A stretch of 64,000 bases of DNA from Streptococcus porci DSM 23759 (GCF_000423765.1 NZ_KE384089.1:73729-137728), one strand, 5' to 3'; shown: positions 17,948-27,905, numbered from the stretch's first letter. Translations and numbers: made by a program. Notes: a model not told the origin generated them from the sequence alone.

Positions 17948-19297
17948 ATGAAGCATTCAGGTCTTGATTTGACCAAGGGTTCAGTTTTGAAGGTTATTTT
18001 GGTCTTTGCCTGGCCCATTATGATTTCCAATATTTTTCAGCAACTTTACAATACCGCTGACACCATGATTGTAGGAAATTTTCTTGGGGAAAAGGCTCTG
18101 GCAGCGGTCGGTTCAACGGCTTCGGTTTTTGAATTGATTGTCGGTTTTACAATCGGTATTACAAATGGTATGGGGATTGTTATTGCCCGTTATTATGGGG
18201 CTAAAAATGACGACATGCTCAAAAAATCAGTAGCGGTGGCTATCACTATTAGTTTTCTCATCGCCCTGATTTTCACAATATTAGGTTGGCTGGGATTGTA
18301 TCCTTTGTTACAAGTTCTGGGAACACCAAAGACCATTCTCAATCAGGCTTATAGTTACATCATTATTATCTTGTCAGGGCTTTTGATAACCGTTTTTTAT
18401 AATCTGGGCGCAGCTTTGTTGAGGGCTGTGGGAGATAGTCTGATGGCTCTCTATATTTTGATGTTTTCAGCCCTGATTAATATTGGGCTTGATATGCTTT
18501 TTGTTGGATCACTTCAGCTTGGCATTCGTGGTGCTGGCTATGCCACTTTGATAGCTCAATCTCTATCAACTCTTCTTTGCTGGTTTTACATTTATCGTAG
18601 GCGCCCATTTTTAATCCCAGATAAGGACCATTTTACAGCGGAAAGAAAACTCTATCGAGACATGTTGGGGCAAGGCTTGTCAATGGGACTTATGTTTTCA
18701 ATCGTTTCCATCGGGACGGTTATCCTTCAAACCGCTATCAATGGATTTGGGGTTTATATCATTGGTGCTCAGGTGACAGCTAGACGGATTCAGTCTTTCT
18801 TTATCATGCCAATGACGGCTACGGCGTCGGCCATTGCCACTTTCACCTCGCAAAATCTTGGAGCGAGACAATATGAAAGGATTATCGAAGGGGTGAAAAA
18901 GGCTAGTGGTCTTGTCATTGCCTGGGCGTTTTTTGCCTTTCTCCTTCTTTTTGTGTCTGGGGAATTTTTGACCGCATTGATTTCTGGGTCAAAAGAAGCA
19001 GAGCTACTATCAGCTTCTCAGCTTTATCTACGGTTGACAACACCATTTTATCCAATTCTTGGATTGCTCTTTATCTTGAGAAATACTTTACAAGGGCTAG
19101 GCTTTAAGAGACTACCATTGGTTTCTAGTTTTATAGAGCTCTTTGGGAAAATCCTCTTTGTGGCTGCCATTATTCCGAACTTGGGTTATCTGGGAGTTAT
19201 CCTTTGTGAGCCTCTTCTTTGGGTGCCAATGGCTGCGCAGCTTTATTTTTCCTATCGAAAGAAAAGAGAGAGCCTACAGGAAGTCGGGCTTGAGTAG
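17948..19297 (+). CDS. MATE family efflux transporter
   Basis: 449-aa, 12-helix inner-membrane exporter of the multidrug and toxin extrusion family, powered by Na+ or H+. The family sequence is clear: WPIMISNIFQQLYNTADTMIVG near the N-terminus, a repeated second half (LGQGLSMGLMFSIVSIG) and a C-terminal FRNTLQGLG-like segment. The ATG at 17948 is preferred; AAAGGAG (17930-17936) overlaps the alternative GTG at 17936 and can only serve the downstream ATG. The substrate cannot be told. Confidence 0.92.
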   Translation: MKHSGLDLTKGSVLKVILVFAWPIMISNIFQQLYNTADTMIVGNFLGEKALAAVGSTASVFELIVGFTIGITNGMGIVIARYYGAKNDDMLKKSVAVAITISFLIALIFTILGWLGLYPLLQVLGTPKTILNQAYSYIIIILSGLLITVFYNLGAALLRAVGDSLMALYILMFSALINIGLDMLFVGSLQLGIRGAGYATLIAQSLSTLLCWFYIYRRRPFLIPDKDHFTAERKLYRDMLGQGLSMGLMFSIVSIGTVILQTAINGFGVYIIGAQVTARRIQSFFIMPMTATASAIATFTSQNLGARQYERIIEGVKKASGLVIAWAFFAFLLLFVSGEFLTALISGSKEAELLSASQLYLRLTTPFYPILGLLFILRNTLQGLGFKRLPLVSSFIELFGKILFVAAIIPNLGYLGVILCEPLLWVPMAAQLYFSYRKKRESLQEVGLE

Positions 19298-19308
19298 GCG
19301 TTTTCCCA

Positions 19309-19337
19309 TTGTCATTTATTCTTAAAAATGCTATAAT
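19309..19337 (+). promoter_or_regulatory. Promoter of the UPF0154 gene
   Basis: TTGTCA (19309-19314), 17-base spacer, TATAAT (19332-19337). Confidence 0.8.
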
Positions 19338-19374
19338 ATGACGGTAAAAACATTTAGAGAGAATAGGAATTATC

Positions 19375-19623
19375 ATGGATACATTTTTTTGGATTTTATT
19401 AGTAGTAGCAGCTTTTGTGGGTGGTATGTTTGTGGGTGCCTACATCCTGCGTAAGCAAGTCGAAAAAGAATTTGCTGAAAACCCACGTTTGGATGTGAAT
19501 GCTGTTCGTGAAATGATGAGTCAGATGGGTCAAAAGCCAAGTGAAGCTAAGGTACAACAAGCTTACCGCAATATCATTAAACACTCAAAAGCAGCGGCAG
19601 TGGCTAGCAAAAAGAAAAAATAA
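19375..19623 (+). CDS. UPF0154 (YneF) family small membrane protein
   Basis: 82 aa. One N-terminal membrane helix (residues 4-25, [20 protein letters not shown]), then a charged cytoplasmic tail with the family's [17 protein letters not shown] motif and a Lys-rich end. The family is conserved in Firmicutes but its role is unknown. Own consensus promoter and terminator. Confidence 0.9.
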   Translation: MDTFFWILLVVAAFVGGMFVGAYILRKQVEKEFAENPRLDVNAVREMMSQMGQKPSEAKVQQAYRNIIKHSKAAAVASKKKK

Positions 19624-19626
19624 ATG

Positions 19627-19661
19627 ATAAGGGAGTGGGAGCAGGATTCCCGTTCCCTTTC
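19627..19661 (+). terminator. Terminator after the UPF0154 gene
   Basis: AAGGGAGTGGGA pairs with TTCCCGTTCCCTT, followed by a T-rich stretch. The following bases to 19909 (about 250) hold no gene I can support. Confidence 0.8.
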
Positions 19662-19909
19662 TTTAGCCCTACCTAACGAAAATCCAGGGTAGTTACCAGA
19701 TTTAAAGCTTTATCTGAGTACTTTCTAAGCTAGACGTCGTACTTTTTGAGATTTTGAATGACATTTATTGCTATAGTATCAATTTTACTTATTCCTTTAA
19801 AAACTGAGATGTTTTAATCGGGAATTTTGGGAACTCATTGATCAAACGATGGCTAGTGAAGGGCGGTAAAGCAATGATATCCCCCATCACCCAAGATAAG
19901 GGGAAAAGA

Positions 19910-19951
19910 ATGGAAAAATTCACATGGATAATCGACCAATTGGTTTTTTAG
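19910..19951 (+). CDS. 13-codon upstream ORF overlapping the murI start
   Basis: ATG at 19910 with AAGGGGA five bases before it; reads [13 protein letters not shown] and stops at 19951. The murI ATG (19924) lies inside it in another frame and has no ribosome site of its own. The likely role is translational coupling: ribosomes ending at 19951 could reinitiate at the murI ATG upstream. It may have no function as a peptide. Confidence 0.4.
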   Translation: MEKFTWIIDQLVF

Positions 19952-20718
19952 ATTCTGGTGTTGGTGGATTGACGGTGGTGCGAGAGCTCATGCGTCAGTT
20001 ACCGCACGAAGAAATTGTTTATATAGGGGACTCAGCACGGGCACCGTATGGGCCTAGACCTGCTGGTCAAATCAGAGAATATACTTGGCAGCTAGTCAAT
20101 TTCCTTTTAACCCAAAATGTTAAAATGATTGTTTTTGCCTGCAATACGGCAACGGCAGTGGCTTGGGAAGAAGTTAAGGAAGCTCTTGACATTCCTGTCT
20201 TAGGGGTTATTTTACCGGGATCAAGCGCTGCAATCAAATCGACGACGTCAGGTAAGATTGGGGTTATCGGGACACCGATGACGGTTAAATCAGACATTTA
20301 TAGAGAGAAAATCAACCTACTATCCCCTCAAATGACAGTGACTAGCCTAGCTTGTCCCAAATTTGTCCCAATCGTGGAATCAAATGAGGCAAGTTCTTCT
20401 CTGGCTAAAAAAGTGGTTTATGAAACCTTGGCACCGCTTGTTGGCAAGGTTGATACTTTAGTTTTGGGCTGCACGCATTACCCTCTTTTACGTCCCATCA
20501 TTCAGAATGTGATGGGGGATGGGGTCAAGTTGATTGACAGCGGAGCTGAGTGCATCCGTGATGTGTCAGTTCTTCTCAATTACTTTCAAATCAATCGCAG
20601 CCGCGAAGTGGCGACTGGGGAGCACCGTTTTTACACCACTGCAGGTGTGGCAAGTTTCCGAGACATCGCTGAAAGTTGGCTGGGACAAGACATTCATGTG
20701 GAGCATGTGGACCTATGA
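19924..20718 (+). CDS. murI: Glutamate racemase
   Basis: Cofactor-independent racemase making D-glutamate for peptidoglycan. 264 aa. The two catalytic cysteines sit in FACNTATA (about residue 73) and GCTHYPLL (about residue 184), and the N-terminal [12 protein letters not shown] is the substrate-binding signature. The start gives the family's normal N-terminus, though it lacks an SD and is overlapped by a 13-codon ORF. First gene of a long chain of overlapping genes that ends at scpB. Confidence 0.95.
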   Translation: MDNRPIGFLDSGVGGLTVVRELMRQLPHEEIVYIGDSARAPYGPRPAGQIREYTWQLVNFLLTQNVKMIVFACNTATAVAWEEVKEALDIPVLGVILPGSSAAIKSTTSGKIGVIGTPMTVKSDIYREKINLLSPQMTVTSLACPKFVPIVESNEASSSLAKKVVYETLAPLVGKVDTLVLGCTHYPLLRPIIQNVMGDGVKLIDSGAECIRDVSVLLNYFQINRSREVATGEHRFYTTAGVASFRDIAESWLGQDIHVEHVDL

Positions 20719-21716
20719 CAGACAAAATTTACGAATATAGAGATGAACATAATTGGTTTATTGCAAAGGCCAGCTTTGCCAATCTATTTGGTTCATTTGG
20801 AGACAATAATAGAGAACAAGAAATCTATCAAATAGGTCAGTTATTTGATCAGCTCATTACTGGAAATTATGAAGATGACAACTTCAACCAGTGTGTCAAC
20901 ATTGAAGTGATTAAGCTTCAGTCTGAATTTGCCCTCTTTCAATTTGCCTGTGATATTTTGAATGAGTTAAACAATCGTCAGTTCAAAGTTCTCCAACACC
21001 AAGGGACTATCTTAGTGACTGAAGGGGACAAACTTCTATTGGTTCATTTACCAAAAGAAGGGGTGGCCACGTCTGATTTCTTCGGATATGACAAGGGTAT
21101 GGCAAGTATCGGTGATACGATTTTGATTGCCACTAAAAATGAAGGTAAGACTAAGGAGTTTCGCAAGATTTTTGAAAAACTAGGCATTGCAGTGGAAAAT
21201 CTCAACGACTATCCAGACTTGCCAGATGTTGAAGAAACTGGCATGACCTTTGAAGCAAATGCACGGCTCAAGGCTGAGACTATTGCCAAGTTGACTGGTA
21301 AAATGGTTTTAGCAGATGATTCTGGTCTCAAGGTTGATGCTTTGGGTGGTTTGCCAGGTGTCTGGTCAGCGCGTTTTTCAGGGCCGGATGCCACTGATGA
21401 CAAAAATAATGCCAAACTCTTACATGAATTGCAGATGGTATTTGAGCAAAAAGATAGGAGTGCCCAATTCCATTGTTGCTTAGTCGTGGCAAGTCCTGAC
21501 AAGGAATCATTGGTAGTCGAAGCTGACTGGCCGGGCTACATTGCTGTGCAACCGCAGGGTGAAAACGGTTTTGGCTATGATCCTCTCTTTTTAGTTGGAG
21601 AGTCTGGTCGGACTGCAGCGCAGCTTTCCCCAGAAGAAAAAAATACAATGTCACACCGCGGTTTGGCGGTTAGGAAACTCATGGAGGTCTTTCCATCATG
21701 GCTGAATACACTTTGA
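20715..21716 (+). CDS. rdgB: XTP/dITP diphosphatase with N-terminal extension
   Basis: The C-terminal two thirds (from about residue 130, [20 protein letters not shown]) is a RdgB/HAM1 pyrophosphatase that removes dITP and XTP from the nucleotide pool; key motifs are [14 protein letters not shown] and [10 protein letters not shown]. The first 129 residues ([18 protein letters not shown]...) are an extra domain typical of streptococcal versions, of unknown function, with an acidic N-terminal half. ATG 20715 overlaps the murI stop by ATGA, so translation is coupled. Total 333 aa versus about 200 for the single-domain enzyme. Confidence 0.92.
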   Translation: MTDKIYEYRDEHNWFIAKASFANLFGSFGDNNREQEIYQIGQLFDQLITGNYEDDNFNQCVNIEVIKLQSEFALFQFACDILNELNNRQFKVLQHQGTILVTEGDKLLLVHLPKEGVATSDFFGYDKGMASIGDTILIATKNEGKTKEFRKIFEKLGIAVENLNDYPDLPDVEETGMTFEANARLKAETIAKLTGKMVLADDSGLKVDALGGLPGVWSARFSGPDATDDKNNAKLLHELQMVFEQKDRSAQFHCCLVVASPDKESLVVEADWPGYIAVQPQGENGFGYDPLFLVGESGRTAAQLSPEEKNTMSHRGLAVRKLMEVFPSWLNTL

Positions 21717-22219
21717 TTGTCATGAGTGATTCTCATGGCGATAGACGGGTTGTAGAGGATATTAAGGCACGTTATCTTGGTAAGGTTGATGCGATTTTTC
21801 ACAATGGTGACTCTGAGCTGGCTTCAAAGGATCCGATTTGGTCTGATATTTCTGTGGTTCGTGGCAACTGTGACTACGACTCTGGTTATGAGGATTCTCG
21901 TCTGATGATCTTGCCGAATCTGACTATTGCTCAGACTCACGGTCACCTTTATGGTATTAATTTTGGCTGGGACAGACTAGATTATTTTGCCCAAGAAGCG
22001 GACGCTGATATTTGCCTCTATGGGCACTTACACAGAGCTGCGGCTTGGCAGAATGGTAAGACAGTTTTCATCAATCCAGGATCCGTTTTACAGCCACGCG
22101 GTGAGATTTCAGAAAAACTCTATGCTAAGGTGACGGTAACTGACAGTAAAATCCTAGTTGATTTTTACCGACTCAATCACACGCTTTTTGCGGAACTATC
22201 AAAGGAATTTTCACGATGA
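21698..22219 (+). CDS. YfcE/MJ0936-type metallophosphoesterase
   Basis: 173-aa calcineurin-like phosphodiesterase. Metal-binding motifs: SDSHGD (about residues 10-15), [21 protein letters not shown] and YGHLHRA. Related enzymes hydrolyse bis-pNPP and sometimes 2',3'-cyclic nucleotides; the natural substrate is unknown. The start overlaps the rdgB end by 19 bases, with GGAGGT ahead of the ATG. Confidence 0.88.
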   Translation: MAEYTLIVMSDSHGDRRVVEDIKARYLGKVDAIFHNGDSELASKDPIWSDISVVRGNCDYDSGYEDSRLMILPNLTIAQTHGHLYGINFGWDRLDYFAQEADADICLYGHLHRAAAWQNGKTVFINPGSVLQPRGEISEKLYAKVTVTDSKILVDFYRLNHTLFAELSKEFSR

Positions 22220-22680
22220 TTGCAAAAGAATTTGAGCTTTTTTTAAAAGGACAATTGGATACCTACTTAACTCCTGCAGAAGAAGTAGCTATTTTTGTGG
22301 ACACTCATAACGCCGACCATGTGCTCTTGCTCCTTGCTAGCAACGGCTTTTCCCGTGTTCCCGTCATCACGAAGGATAAAAAATATGTGGGAACCATCTC
22401 CATCTCTGATATTATGAAGTATCAGACGGAGAATGGTCTGCAGGATTGGGAGATGGTGCAAACGGACATTGCTCATATGGCAAACAGCAAGATTCCTACA
22501 ATTTCTGTCAATGCTGATGTGACGGAAGTTCTCCACAAGCTGGTTGATTTTCCCTTCTTGCCTGTGGTAGATGCCCAGCAGACCTTCGTTGGCATTATCA
22601 CCCGCAAATCTATCCTAAAAGCTATCAATAACCTCCTCCATAACTTTACAAAGGATTACTCGATTCACCCCAATGACTGA
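22216..22680 (+). CDS. CBS-domain protein, CbpB/DarB type
   Basis: 154 aa made of two CBS domains (about residues 20-75 and 85-145; FSRVPVITKDKKYVGTISI, FPFLPVVDAQQTFVGIITR). It resembles the stand-alone CBS proteins (YkuL/DarB, CbpB) that bind cyclic-di-AMP and modulate the stringent response; ligand binding is inferred. ATGA overlap with the upstream phosphodiesterase and an 8-base overlap with the next gene. Confidence 0.8.
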   Translation: MIAKEFELFLKGQLDTYLTPAEEVAIFVDTHNADHVLLLLASNGFSRVPVITKDKKYVGTISISDIMKYQTENGLQDWEMVQTDIAHMANSKIPTISVNADVTEVLHKLVDFPFLPVVDAQQTFVGIITRKSILKAINNLLHNFTKDYSIHPND

Positions 22681-23425
22681 TTTTACCGCTTATATTTCCG
22701 ATTTTTTGGCTGGAAAAAAGCTGACGCTCAACTCTCAAAAATCTTACCGATATGACTTGGAACAGTTCTGTCAGCAAATTGCTGATAAGCTAGACGATTA
22801 TAGCCTGCGCCTCTATCAAGAAAGTCTGAGCTCGATGAAGGCATCTGCTCAAAAGCGCAAGGTTTCTAGCGTCAATCAATTTCTCTATTTTTTGTATGAC
22901 AATGGAGTCAGCGATCACTTTTACAAACTTAAAGCAGTTGATAAGGCACCTGCTCAGACAAAACCTAATCCCTTGCTTGATTTGGCATTGATTTATGAAA
23001 AAAATGAGCAGACAACTGGACAGTTGATTGCCCTTTTGATTGTGGAAATGGGGCTGACACCTAGCGAGCTTAAAAATTTGAAGGTGGATAGGATTGATAA
23101 GAATTTCCAAGTTATGACCGTGGAAAGAGCAGGTGCAGTTAGGGTATTACCCCTTTCAGAAAGATTGCTCCCTTATTTGAATTGGGAAGAAGGGCAGACC
23201 TACCTTTTTGATAGGGAGGGTCAGCCTTACTCGCGCCAATGGTTTTTTACGCAACTATCTGCTTTCTTGGGACAGATTGGATTGGCTGATATGACCGCTC
23301 AAAAATTACGGGAACAATACATCTTGCGGCAAGAAAGAGCAGGGCTTTCAATGATGGAATTGGCTAAGACATTAGGGCTCAAAAAAACAGCCACTCTGGA
23401 AAAATACTACAAACATGGACATTAA
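22673..23425 (+). CDS. XerD-like tyrosine-recombinase family protein, active site degenerate
   Basis: 250 aa with the SAM-like N-terminal domain ([19 protein letters not shown]) and a catalytic-like C-terminal domain. Where active enzymes have the first Arg in a GLR-x-x-E-L motif, this reads [10 protein letters not shown]; the HxxR region reads [11 protein letters not shown] Tyr remains in LEKYYKHG. It is therefore unlikely to be an active recombinase; pneumococcus has the same XerD-like gene before scpA while XerS resolves dimers. It overlaps scpA by 11 bases. Confidence 0.85.
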   Translation: MTDFTAYISDFLAGKKLTLNSQKSYRYDLEQFCQQIADKLDDYSLRLYQESLSSMKASAQKRKVSSVNQFLYFLYDNGVSDHFYKLKAVDKAPAQTKPNPLLDLALIYEKNEQTTGQLIALLIVEMGLTPSELKNLKVDRIDKNFQVMTVERAGAVRVLPLSERLLPYLNWEEGQTYLFDREGQPYSRQWFFTQLSAFLGQIGLADMTAQKLREQYILRQERAGLSMMELAKTLGLKKTATLEKYYKHGH

Positions 23426-24128
23426 ACTAAAAGATTTTGAAGGACCGCTGGACTTGCTTCTGCACTTGGTTTCCAAATATGAAATGGACATTTATGATGT
23501 GCCAATCGTGGAGGTCATTGAGCAGTACCTGGCCTACATTGAAACGCTTCAGACCATGCGTCTGGAGGTGGCGGGCGAATACATGCTCATGGCTAGTCAG
23601 CTCATGCTGATTAAGAGTCGCAAGCTTTTACCGAAAATTGTGGAAGCAGAGCCAGAAGCTGATGACCCAGAACTCAACTTACTGAGTCAGATTGAGGAGT
23701 ATCGAAAATATAAGCTCCTCAGTCAAGAATTGGCCGCTCAACACCAGATACGTGCGCAGCATTTTTCAAAACCAAAACAAGAACTAATCTATGATGATGT
23801 GACCTTAACACATGACAAAACAAGTGTCGATCTTTTTCTGGCTTTTTCACAGATTATGGCTAAAAAGCAGGCGGACATTAGAAATAGTCACACCACCATC
23901 GCTCGTGATGATTATCGAATTGAGGATTTGATGGTTTTTGTGGAGGAAGAGCTGGCGCAAAAAGAGTGTTTGGTCTTAGCAGAACTTTTTGAAAAGGCGA
24001 CGGATAAGCAGGAAATCATTACCATTTTTCTAGCGACTTTGGAGCTGATTAAGGTACAGAAAATCGTCGTCACACAAGAAGCAAACTTTGGAGATATCAT
24101 TTTAAAGAAAGGAGATAGTCATGCTTAA
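23415..24128 (+). CDS. scpA: Segregation and condensation protein ScpA
   Basis: Kleisin subunit that links Smc heads with ScpB and helps condense and segregate the chromosome. 237 aa. The N-terminus is diagnostic: [19 protein letters not shown], followed by the Smc-neck-binding helices; the C-terminal winged helix is around residues 170-230. The start is inside the preceding gene. Co-expressed with scpB, separated by an 81-codon ORF. Confidence 0.95.
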   Translation: MDIKLKDFEGPLDLLLHLVSKYEMDIYDVPIVEVIEQYLAYIETLQTMRLEVAGEYMLMASQLMLIKSRKLLPKIVEAEPEADDPELNLLSQIEEYRKYKLLSQELAAQHQIRAQHFSKPKQELIYDDVTLTHDKTSVDLFLAFSQIMAKKQADIRNSHTTIARDDYRIEDLMVFVEEELAQKECLVLAELFEKATDKQEIITIFLATLELIKVQKIVVTQEANFGDIILKKGDSHA

Positions 24129-24366
24129 AATCATCGTGCATGCTTTTGCGGAACCGACAGAGGCAGTAGTCGAGGTGCTTTTTGCCTCTGAAAATGAGAC
24201 GGCGATATTAGATAAAATGGCAGAGCTAAAGAGGGCTTTTCCGAAAGATTATCTGGCTATTTATCAGCTACCCTTGGATGTGGATTTGAGTAGCCTGCCG
24301 CATTACCCTTCGGTGTCTATTTCTCCTGAGGATTTTGGAGGTGATGTCAATGAGCCACTTAGCTAG
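24121..24366 (+). CDS. Small conserved-looking protein between scpA and scpB
   Basis: 81 codons, ATG overlapping the scpA stop by 8 bases, with AAAGGAG upstream. Begins [21 protein letters not shown] and has an acidic C-terminus. I do not recognise it. The ribosome site, the two-sided overlaps and codon use like its neighbours favour a real gene. Its frame also carries the SD of scpB. Confidence 0.65.
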   Translation: MLKIIVHAFAEPTEAVVEVLFASENETAILDKMAELKRAFPKDYLAIYQLPLDVDLSSLPHYPSVSISPEDFGGDVNEPLS

Positions 24367-24904
24367 CATTGAGGCTCTGCTCTTTGTAGCAGGTGAAGAC
24401 GGGCTTAGTTTAAGGCAGTTGGCTGAGTTGACACAACTGTCTGCGTCAGCTTTAACCCAACAGCTTGAAAAATTGGCTGAAAAATATGATTCGGATATTC
24501 ATTCCGCCCTCTGTCTGGTGGAGACGGGTAAGACCTACAAGTTGGTGACCAAAGAGACACATGCTGAGCTTTTACGCCTCTATTCCAGCACGCCTATCAA
24601 TCAAAGTCTCTCCCGTGCCAGCCTTGAAGTGCTGTCAATCGTGGCTTACAAGCAACCCATCACAAGGGTGGAGATTGATGAGATTCGTGGGGTTAATTCA
24701 AGCGGTGCTCTTGCCAAGCTACAGGCTTTTGACCTGATTCGTGAAGATGGTAAGAAAGAAGTTCTGGGGCGTCCCAATCTTTATGTGACGACCGATTACT
24801 TTCTGGACTACATGGGGGTCAATCGTTTGGAAGAACTGCCAGATGTGTCAACCATTCAGTTGCAAAATGAAGAAGTTACCTTATTTCATATGGAAGATGA
24901 GTAG
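24350..24904 (+). CDS. scpB: Segregation and condensation protein ScpB
   Basis: Two winged-helix domains that dimerise and bind the ScpA centre. 184 aa from ATG 24350 ([12 protein letters not shown]); the GGAGGTGAT at 24337-24345 fixes this start and excludes the in-frame TTG at 24335. Characteristic sequence: [17 protein letters not shown], then [21 protein letters not shown]. Last gene of the murI-to-scpB chain. Confidence 0.95.
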   Translation: MSHLASIEALLFVAGEDGLSLRQLAELTQLSASALTQQLEKLAEKYDSDIHSALCLVETGKTYKLVTKETHAELLRLYSSTPINQSLSRASLEVLSIVAYKQPITRVEIDEIRGVNSSGALAKLQAFDLIREDGKKEVLGRPNLYVTTDYFLDYMGVNRLEELPDVSTIQLQNEEVTLFHMEDE

Positions 24905-24928
24905 CAAAATATGAGCGACCCTTGTGTT

Positions 24929-24956
24929 TTGCTTTTTTAGTGATCCGTGTTACAAT
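24929..24956 (+). promoter_or_regulatory. Promoter before rluB
   Basis: TTGCTT (24929-24934), 16-base spacer, TACAAT (24951-24956) with a preceding TGT. About 100 bases of leader follow, containing AAAAAGGAG and AAGGAG tracts and a 10-bp hairpin (TGCT+GCCATT against AATGGT+AGCA, 25012-25041) before rluB. Confidence 0.65.
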
Positions 24957-25032
24957 ATAGAAAATAAAAATACCGACGTGAGTCAGTAGAAAAAGGAGAA
25001 AAGAAGGAGTCTGCTCTGCCATTTCCAAAAGA

Positions 25033-25077
25033 ATGGTAGCAAGCTTGCTTCTAAGTAGCATTTATGCGTATAAATAA
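25033..25077 (+). CDS. 14-codon ORF overlapping the rluB start
   Basis: ATG 25033 to TAA 25077, reading [14 protein letters not shown]. The rluB ATG (25064) is inside it in a different frame, has a stop codon just upstream in its own frame and no SD. The layout repeats that of the murI start. The ORF's own ribosome site is distant (AAGGAG near 25006, separated by part of a hairpin), so support is modest. Confidence 0.3.
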   Translation: MVASLLLSSIYAYK

Positions 25078-25789
25078 ATACATTGCCCATGCGGGTGTTG
25101 CCAGTCGTCGCAAGGCGGAGGAATTGATTAAAGCAGGTCTTGTCACTATCAACGGTGAAGTGGTACGTGAATTAGCCACCACTGTGAAAGCTGGAGATAA
25201 GGTTGAGGTAGAGGGAAGCCCTATCTACAATGAGGAAAAGGTTTATTATCTGCTCAATAAGCCAAAAGGTGTGATTTCAAGCGTCAGCGATGACAAGGGG
25301 AGAAAGACAGTCCTTGACCTCTTGCCTCAAGTCAAAGAGCGCATTTATCCTGTTGGTCGTTTGGACTGGGACACTTCTGGTGTTCTCATTCTCACTAATG
25401 ATGGTGATTTTACAGATAAAATGATTCACCCAAGAAATGAAATTGACAAGGTTTATTTGGCTAGGGTTAAAGGGATAGCTAATAAGGAGAACCTCCGTCC
25501 TCTGACACGTGGTCTGGTCATTGATGGTAAGAAAACAAAGCCTGCGCGTTACAATATTATCAAGGTCGAAGCTGATAAAAATCGTTCGGTTGTTGAATTG
25601 ACTATCCATGAAGGTCGAAATCATCAGGTTAAGAAAATGTTTGAAGCTTGTGGACTTCTTGTTGATAAATTGTCTCGGATTCAGTTTGGGACCCTTGATT
25701 TGACGGGACTTCGTCCAGGTGAGTCACGTCGCCTAAACAAGAAAGAAATCAGCCAACTTCACAACGCAGCTACTTATAAAAAGAAATGA
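25064..25789 (+). CDS. rluB: 23S rRNA pseudouridine synthase RluB family
   Basis: 241 aa. N-terminal S4 RNA-binding domain ([22 protein letters not shown]) and an RsuA/RluB catalytic domain with the active-site Asp in [19 protein letters not shown]. Modifies a uridine in the 23S rRNA peptidyl-transferase region (by family). The C-terminus is Lys-rich. Overlaps yidD by ATGA. Confidence 0.92.
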   Translation: MRINKYIAHAGVASRRKAEELIKAGLVTINGEVVRELATTVKAGDKVEVEGSPIYNEEKVYYLLNKPKGVISSVSDDKGRKTVLDLLPQVKERIYPVGRLDWDTSGVLILTNDGDFTDKMIHPRNEIDKVYLARVKGIANKENLRPLTRGLVIDGKKTKPARYNIIKVEADKNRSVVELTIHEGRNHQVKKMFEACGLLVDKLSRIQFGTLDLTGLRPGESRRLNKKEISQLHNAATYKKK

Positions 25790-26025
25790 AAAACTTATTA
25801 ATTGCTCCTGTCAGATGTTATCAAAAGTTTATTTCCCCGATCTTTCCTCCATCGTGTCGCTATAGACCAACTTGTTCAAACTACATGATTGGAGCGATTG
25901 AAAAACATGGCGTCAAGGGAGTTTTGATGGGAATAGCTCGTATTCTGCGTTGCCATCCTTTTGTGGAAGGTGGAGAAGATCCAGTGCCTGAACATTTTAG
26001 CCTAAGAAGAAACAAAGTCGACTGA
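25786..26025 (+). CDS. yidD: Membrane protein insertion efficiency factor YidD
   Basis: 79 aa, peripheral membrane protein aiding YidC. Signature: [14 protein letters not shown], then [13 protein letters not shown] and the [13 protein letters not shown] end. Start overlaps the rluB stop. The gene's last codons are in the left arm of a terminator. Confidence 0.93.
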   Translation: MKNLLIAPVRCYQKFISPIFPPSCRYRPTCSNYMIGAIEKHGVKGVLMGIARILRCHPFVEGGEDPVPEHFSLRRNKVD

Positions 26026-26042
26026 TGGTCGGCTTTGTTTTT
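26011..26042 (+). terminator. Terminator after rluB-yidD
   Basis: AACAAAGTCGAC pairs with GTCGGCTTTGTT (one G-U) around the stop codon, then T5. Confidence 0.85.
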
Positions 26043-26371
26043 GAATGAGTTGAAGGAGATGTAAAAAACAAGAAAGTTCTAATGGTTAACATCAATCATT
26101 TGAGATTTAAACTCACTTTTTCTATATCCAAGTGATCCTGAGGAAATCCAACACCTCTGAAGTTTGCAAAAAAAAGATAAAAAATTTAGAAAGTTTCTCT
26201 TTTTTAGAGGAACGTTTTTTTAAAAGAAAATAAAGGAAATAGATGTATGGAAATGATATAGTAATGGCGAGTAAATGGGAATAGGCACTCTTAAAGCTCA
26301 CAATTTCTCTAGTAATGAGATCTAATGAAAAGTGTTGCCTTTTCAAATCAACCTTAGATGAAGTTATATAT
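26043..26371. other. AT-rich gene-free stretch
   Basis: 329 bases, AT-rich, lying between converging terminators. A 98-codon minus-strand frame crosses it but runs into the mnmE terminator and the mnmE gene end, has a low-complexity Lys/Phe composition and no ribosome site. I see nothing else. Confidence 0.5.
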
Positions 26372-26399
26372 AAAAGGAGCTCGGTTGAGCTCCTTTTTT
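26372..26399. terminator. Terminator of mnmE (bidirectional)
   Basis: Perfect stem AAAAGGAGCTC/GAGCTCCTTTT with ggtt loop and T/A flanks on both sides, just past the mnmE stop. Confidence 0.85.
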
Positions 26400-26402
26400 G
26401 GC

Positions 26403-27773
26403 TTATTTTCCAAGGCAAAATTGGCTAAAGAGTTGGGTGATGAGTTCGTCAGGGGCTGCGTCGCCTGTGATTTCACCAAGGATTTCCCAAGTGCGTGTCA
26501 TATCCACTTGAAGGAGGTCAACGGGCATGCCCATTTCAAGCCCTTGGTTAACCGCATTGAGGCTTTCTACTGCCTTTTCAATCAAGCTGATGTGGCGAGC
26601 GTTTGAAAGATAGGTGGCGTCGTGTTCGACCATGCCTGCATTTTCAAAGAAGAGTTGATTAATCTTGTCTTCAATGGCATTGATATTTTGATTTTCAAGG
26701 ACTGAAATGCGGATGACATCAGTTGGAAGCTGGTCAGCTTCGATTTTTTCAGGCAGATCAGTTTTATTGAGCAAAATAATACGATTGCTCTGCTCGGAAA
26801 TATCAAGGAGAGTCTTGTCTTGATGGGTCAAAGGCTCCGCAGCATTGAGGACGAGAAGAACTAAGTCTGCTTCTTGTAGGGCTTTTTTAGAGCGCTCGAC
26901 ACCGATTTTTTCAACCACATCATCAGTTTCCCGAATACCGGCAGTATCAATGAGTTTGAGAGGAACACCTTTGATGTTGACATACTCTTCGATAACGTCG
27001 CGAGTGGTTCCGGCGATGTCGGTGACGATAGCCTTGTCTTCACGGAGAAGATTATTGAGAAGGCTTGATTTTCCGACATTTGGTCGACCGATAATAGCAG
27101 TTGAAAGACCTTCACGAAGAATTTTGCCACGTTTGGCTGTGCGGAGCAAGTTTTCCAAAAGTTCCTGAAACTCAAGCGTTTTTTCACGCATCAGTGCGGT
27201 GGTCATCTCTTCTACATCATCATATTCTGGATAGTCGATATTGACCTCCACTTGTGCTAAAGTGTTTAGAATTTCTTGGCGCGTGTTATTGATGAGATTT
27301 TTCAAGGAACCGTCTAGTTGGGAGAGGGCATTTGACATGGCCTTGTCGGTTTTTGCACGGATCAAATCCATAACGGCTTCGGATTGTGTTAGGTCGATAC
27401 GTCCATTTAAGAAGGCGCGTTTTGTAAATTCACCGGGCTCTGCCATTCTGGCACCAGAACGAATCAAGAGCTGTAAAATTTCATTGGTTACAGCAACACC
27501 GCCATGTGTGTTAATCTCGACCACATCTTCACGAGTAAAGGTCTTGGGAGCACGCATGACAGCAACCATGACTTCATCAATGGCTCTGCCATTTTCCACG
27601 ATATGCCCGTAGTTTAGGCTATGAGATGGGACACTATCTAGATTTTTTCCTCGAAAGACTTTTTTGGCGATAGGGATAGCGTCGGTCCCTGACAGGCGGA
27701 CAATCCCAATGGCGCCTTCTCCGAGCGGTGTTGAGATGGCTGTTATCGTATCAAATTCTTTGGTTATACTCAT
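26403..27773 (-). CDS. mnmE: tRNA modification GTPase MnmE
   Basis: Works with MnmG to place the 5-(carboxymethyl)aminomethyl group on wobble U34 of tRNAs. 456 aa from ATG 27773, which has AAAGGA seven bases upstream (the frame opens further up without support). N-terminal folate-binding TrmE domain ([29 protein letters not shown]), G domain with [19 protein letters not shown] and NKTDLP, and the essential C-terminal CLGK. Confidence 0.96.
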   Translation of the reverse strand: MSITKEFDTITAISTPLGEGAIGIVRLSGTDAIPIAKKVFRGKNLDSVPSHSLNYGHIVENGRAIDEVMVAVMRAPKTFTREDVVEINTHGGVAVTNEILQLLIRSGARMAEPGEFTKRAFLNGRIDLTQSEAVMDLIRAKTDKAMSNALSQLDGSLKNLINNTRQEILNTLAQVEVNIDYPEYDDVEEMTTALMREKTLEFQELLENLLRTAKRGKILREGLSTAIIGRPNVGKSSLLNNLLREDKAIVTDIAGTTRDVIEEYVNIKGVPLKLIDTAGIRETDDVVEKIGVERSKKALQEADLVLLVLNAAEPLTHQDKTLLDISEQSNRIILLNKTDLPEKIEADQLPTDVIRISVLENQNINAIEDKINQLFFENAGMVEHDATYLSNARHISLIEKAVESLNAVNQGLEMGMPVDLLQVDMTRTWEILGEITGDAAPDELITQLFSQFCLGK

Positions 27774-27876
27774 GTTAATTCCTTTGTGTTTACTCCTTTT
27801 TATTTTAAAGAAAAGCAGGGCAGAAAGCAAATTTTTATGGCTAAATTGGTGTTTAAGGGAGTCTTGACTTTTCTGT

Positions 27877-27905
27877 TTGTCAAGTTGAGGAGACCATTGT
27901 ATAAT
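27877..27905 (+). promoter_or_regulatory. Promoter of the PHP phosphatase gene
   Basis: TTGTCA (27877-27882), 17-base spacer, TATAAT (27900-27905); start codon 32 bases on. Confidence 0.8.

Noticed and set aside
26122..26418. 98-codon minus-strand ORF
   Set aside because: Crosses the mnmE terminator and the gene end, Lys/Phe-rich by AT content, no ribosome site.
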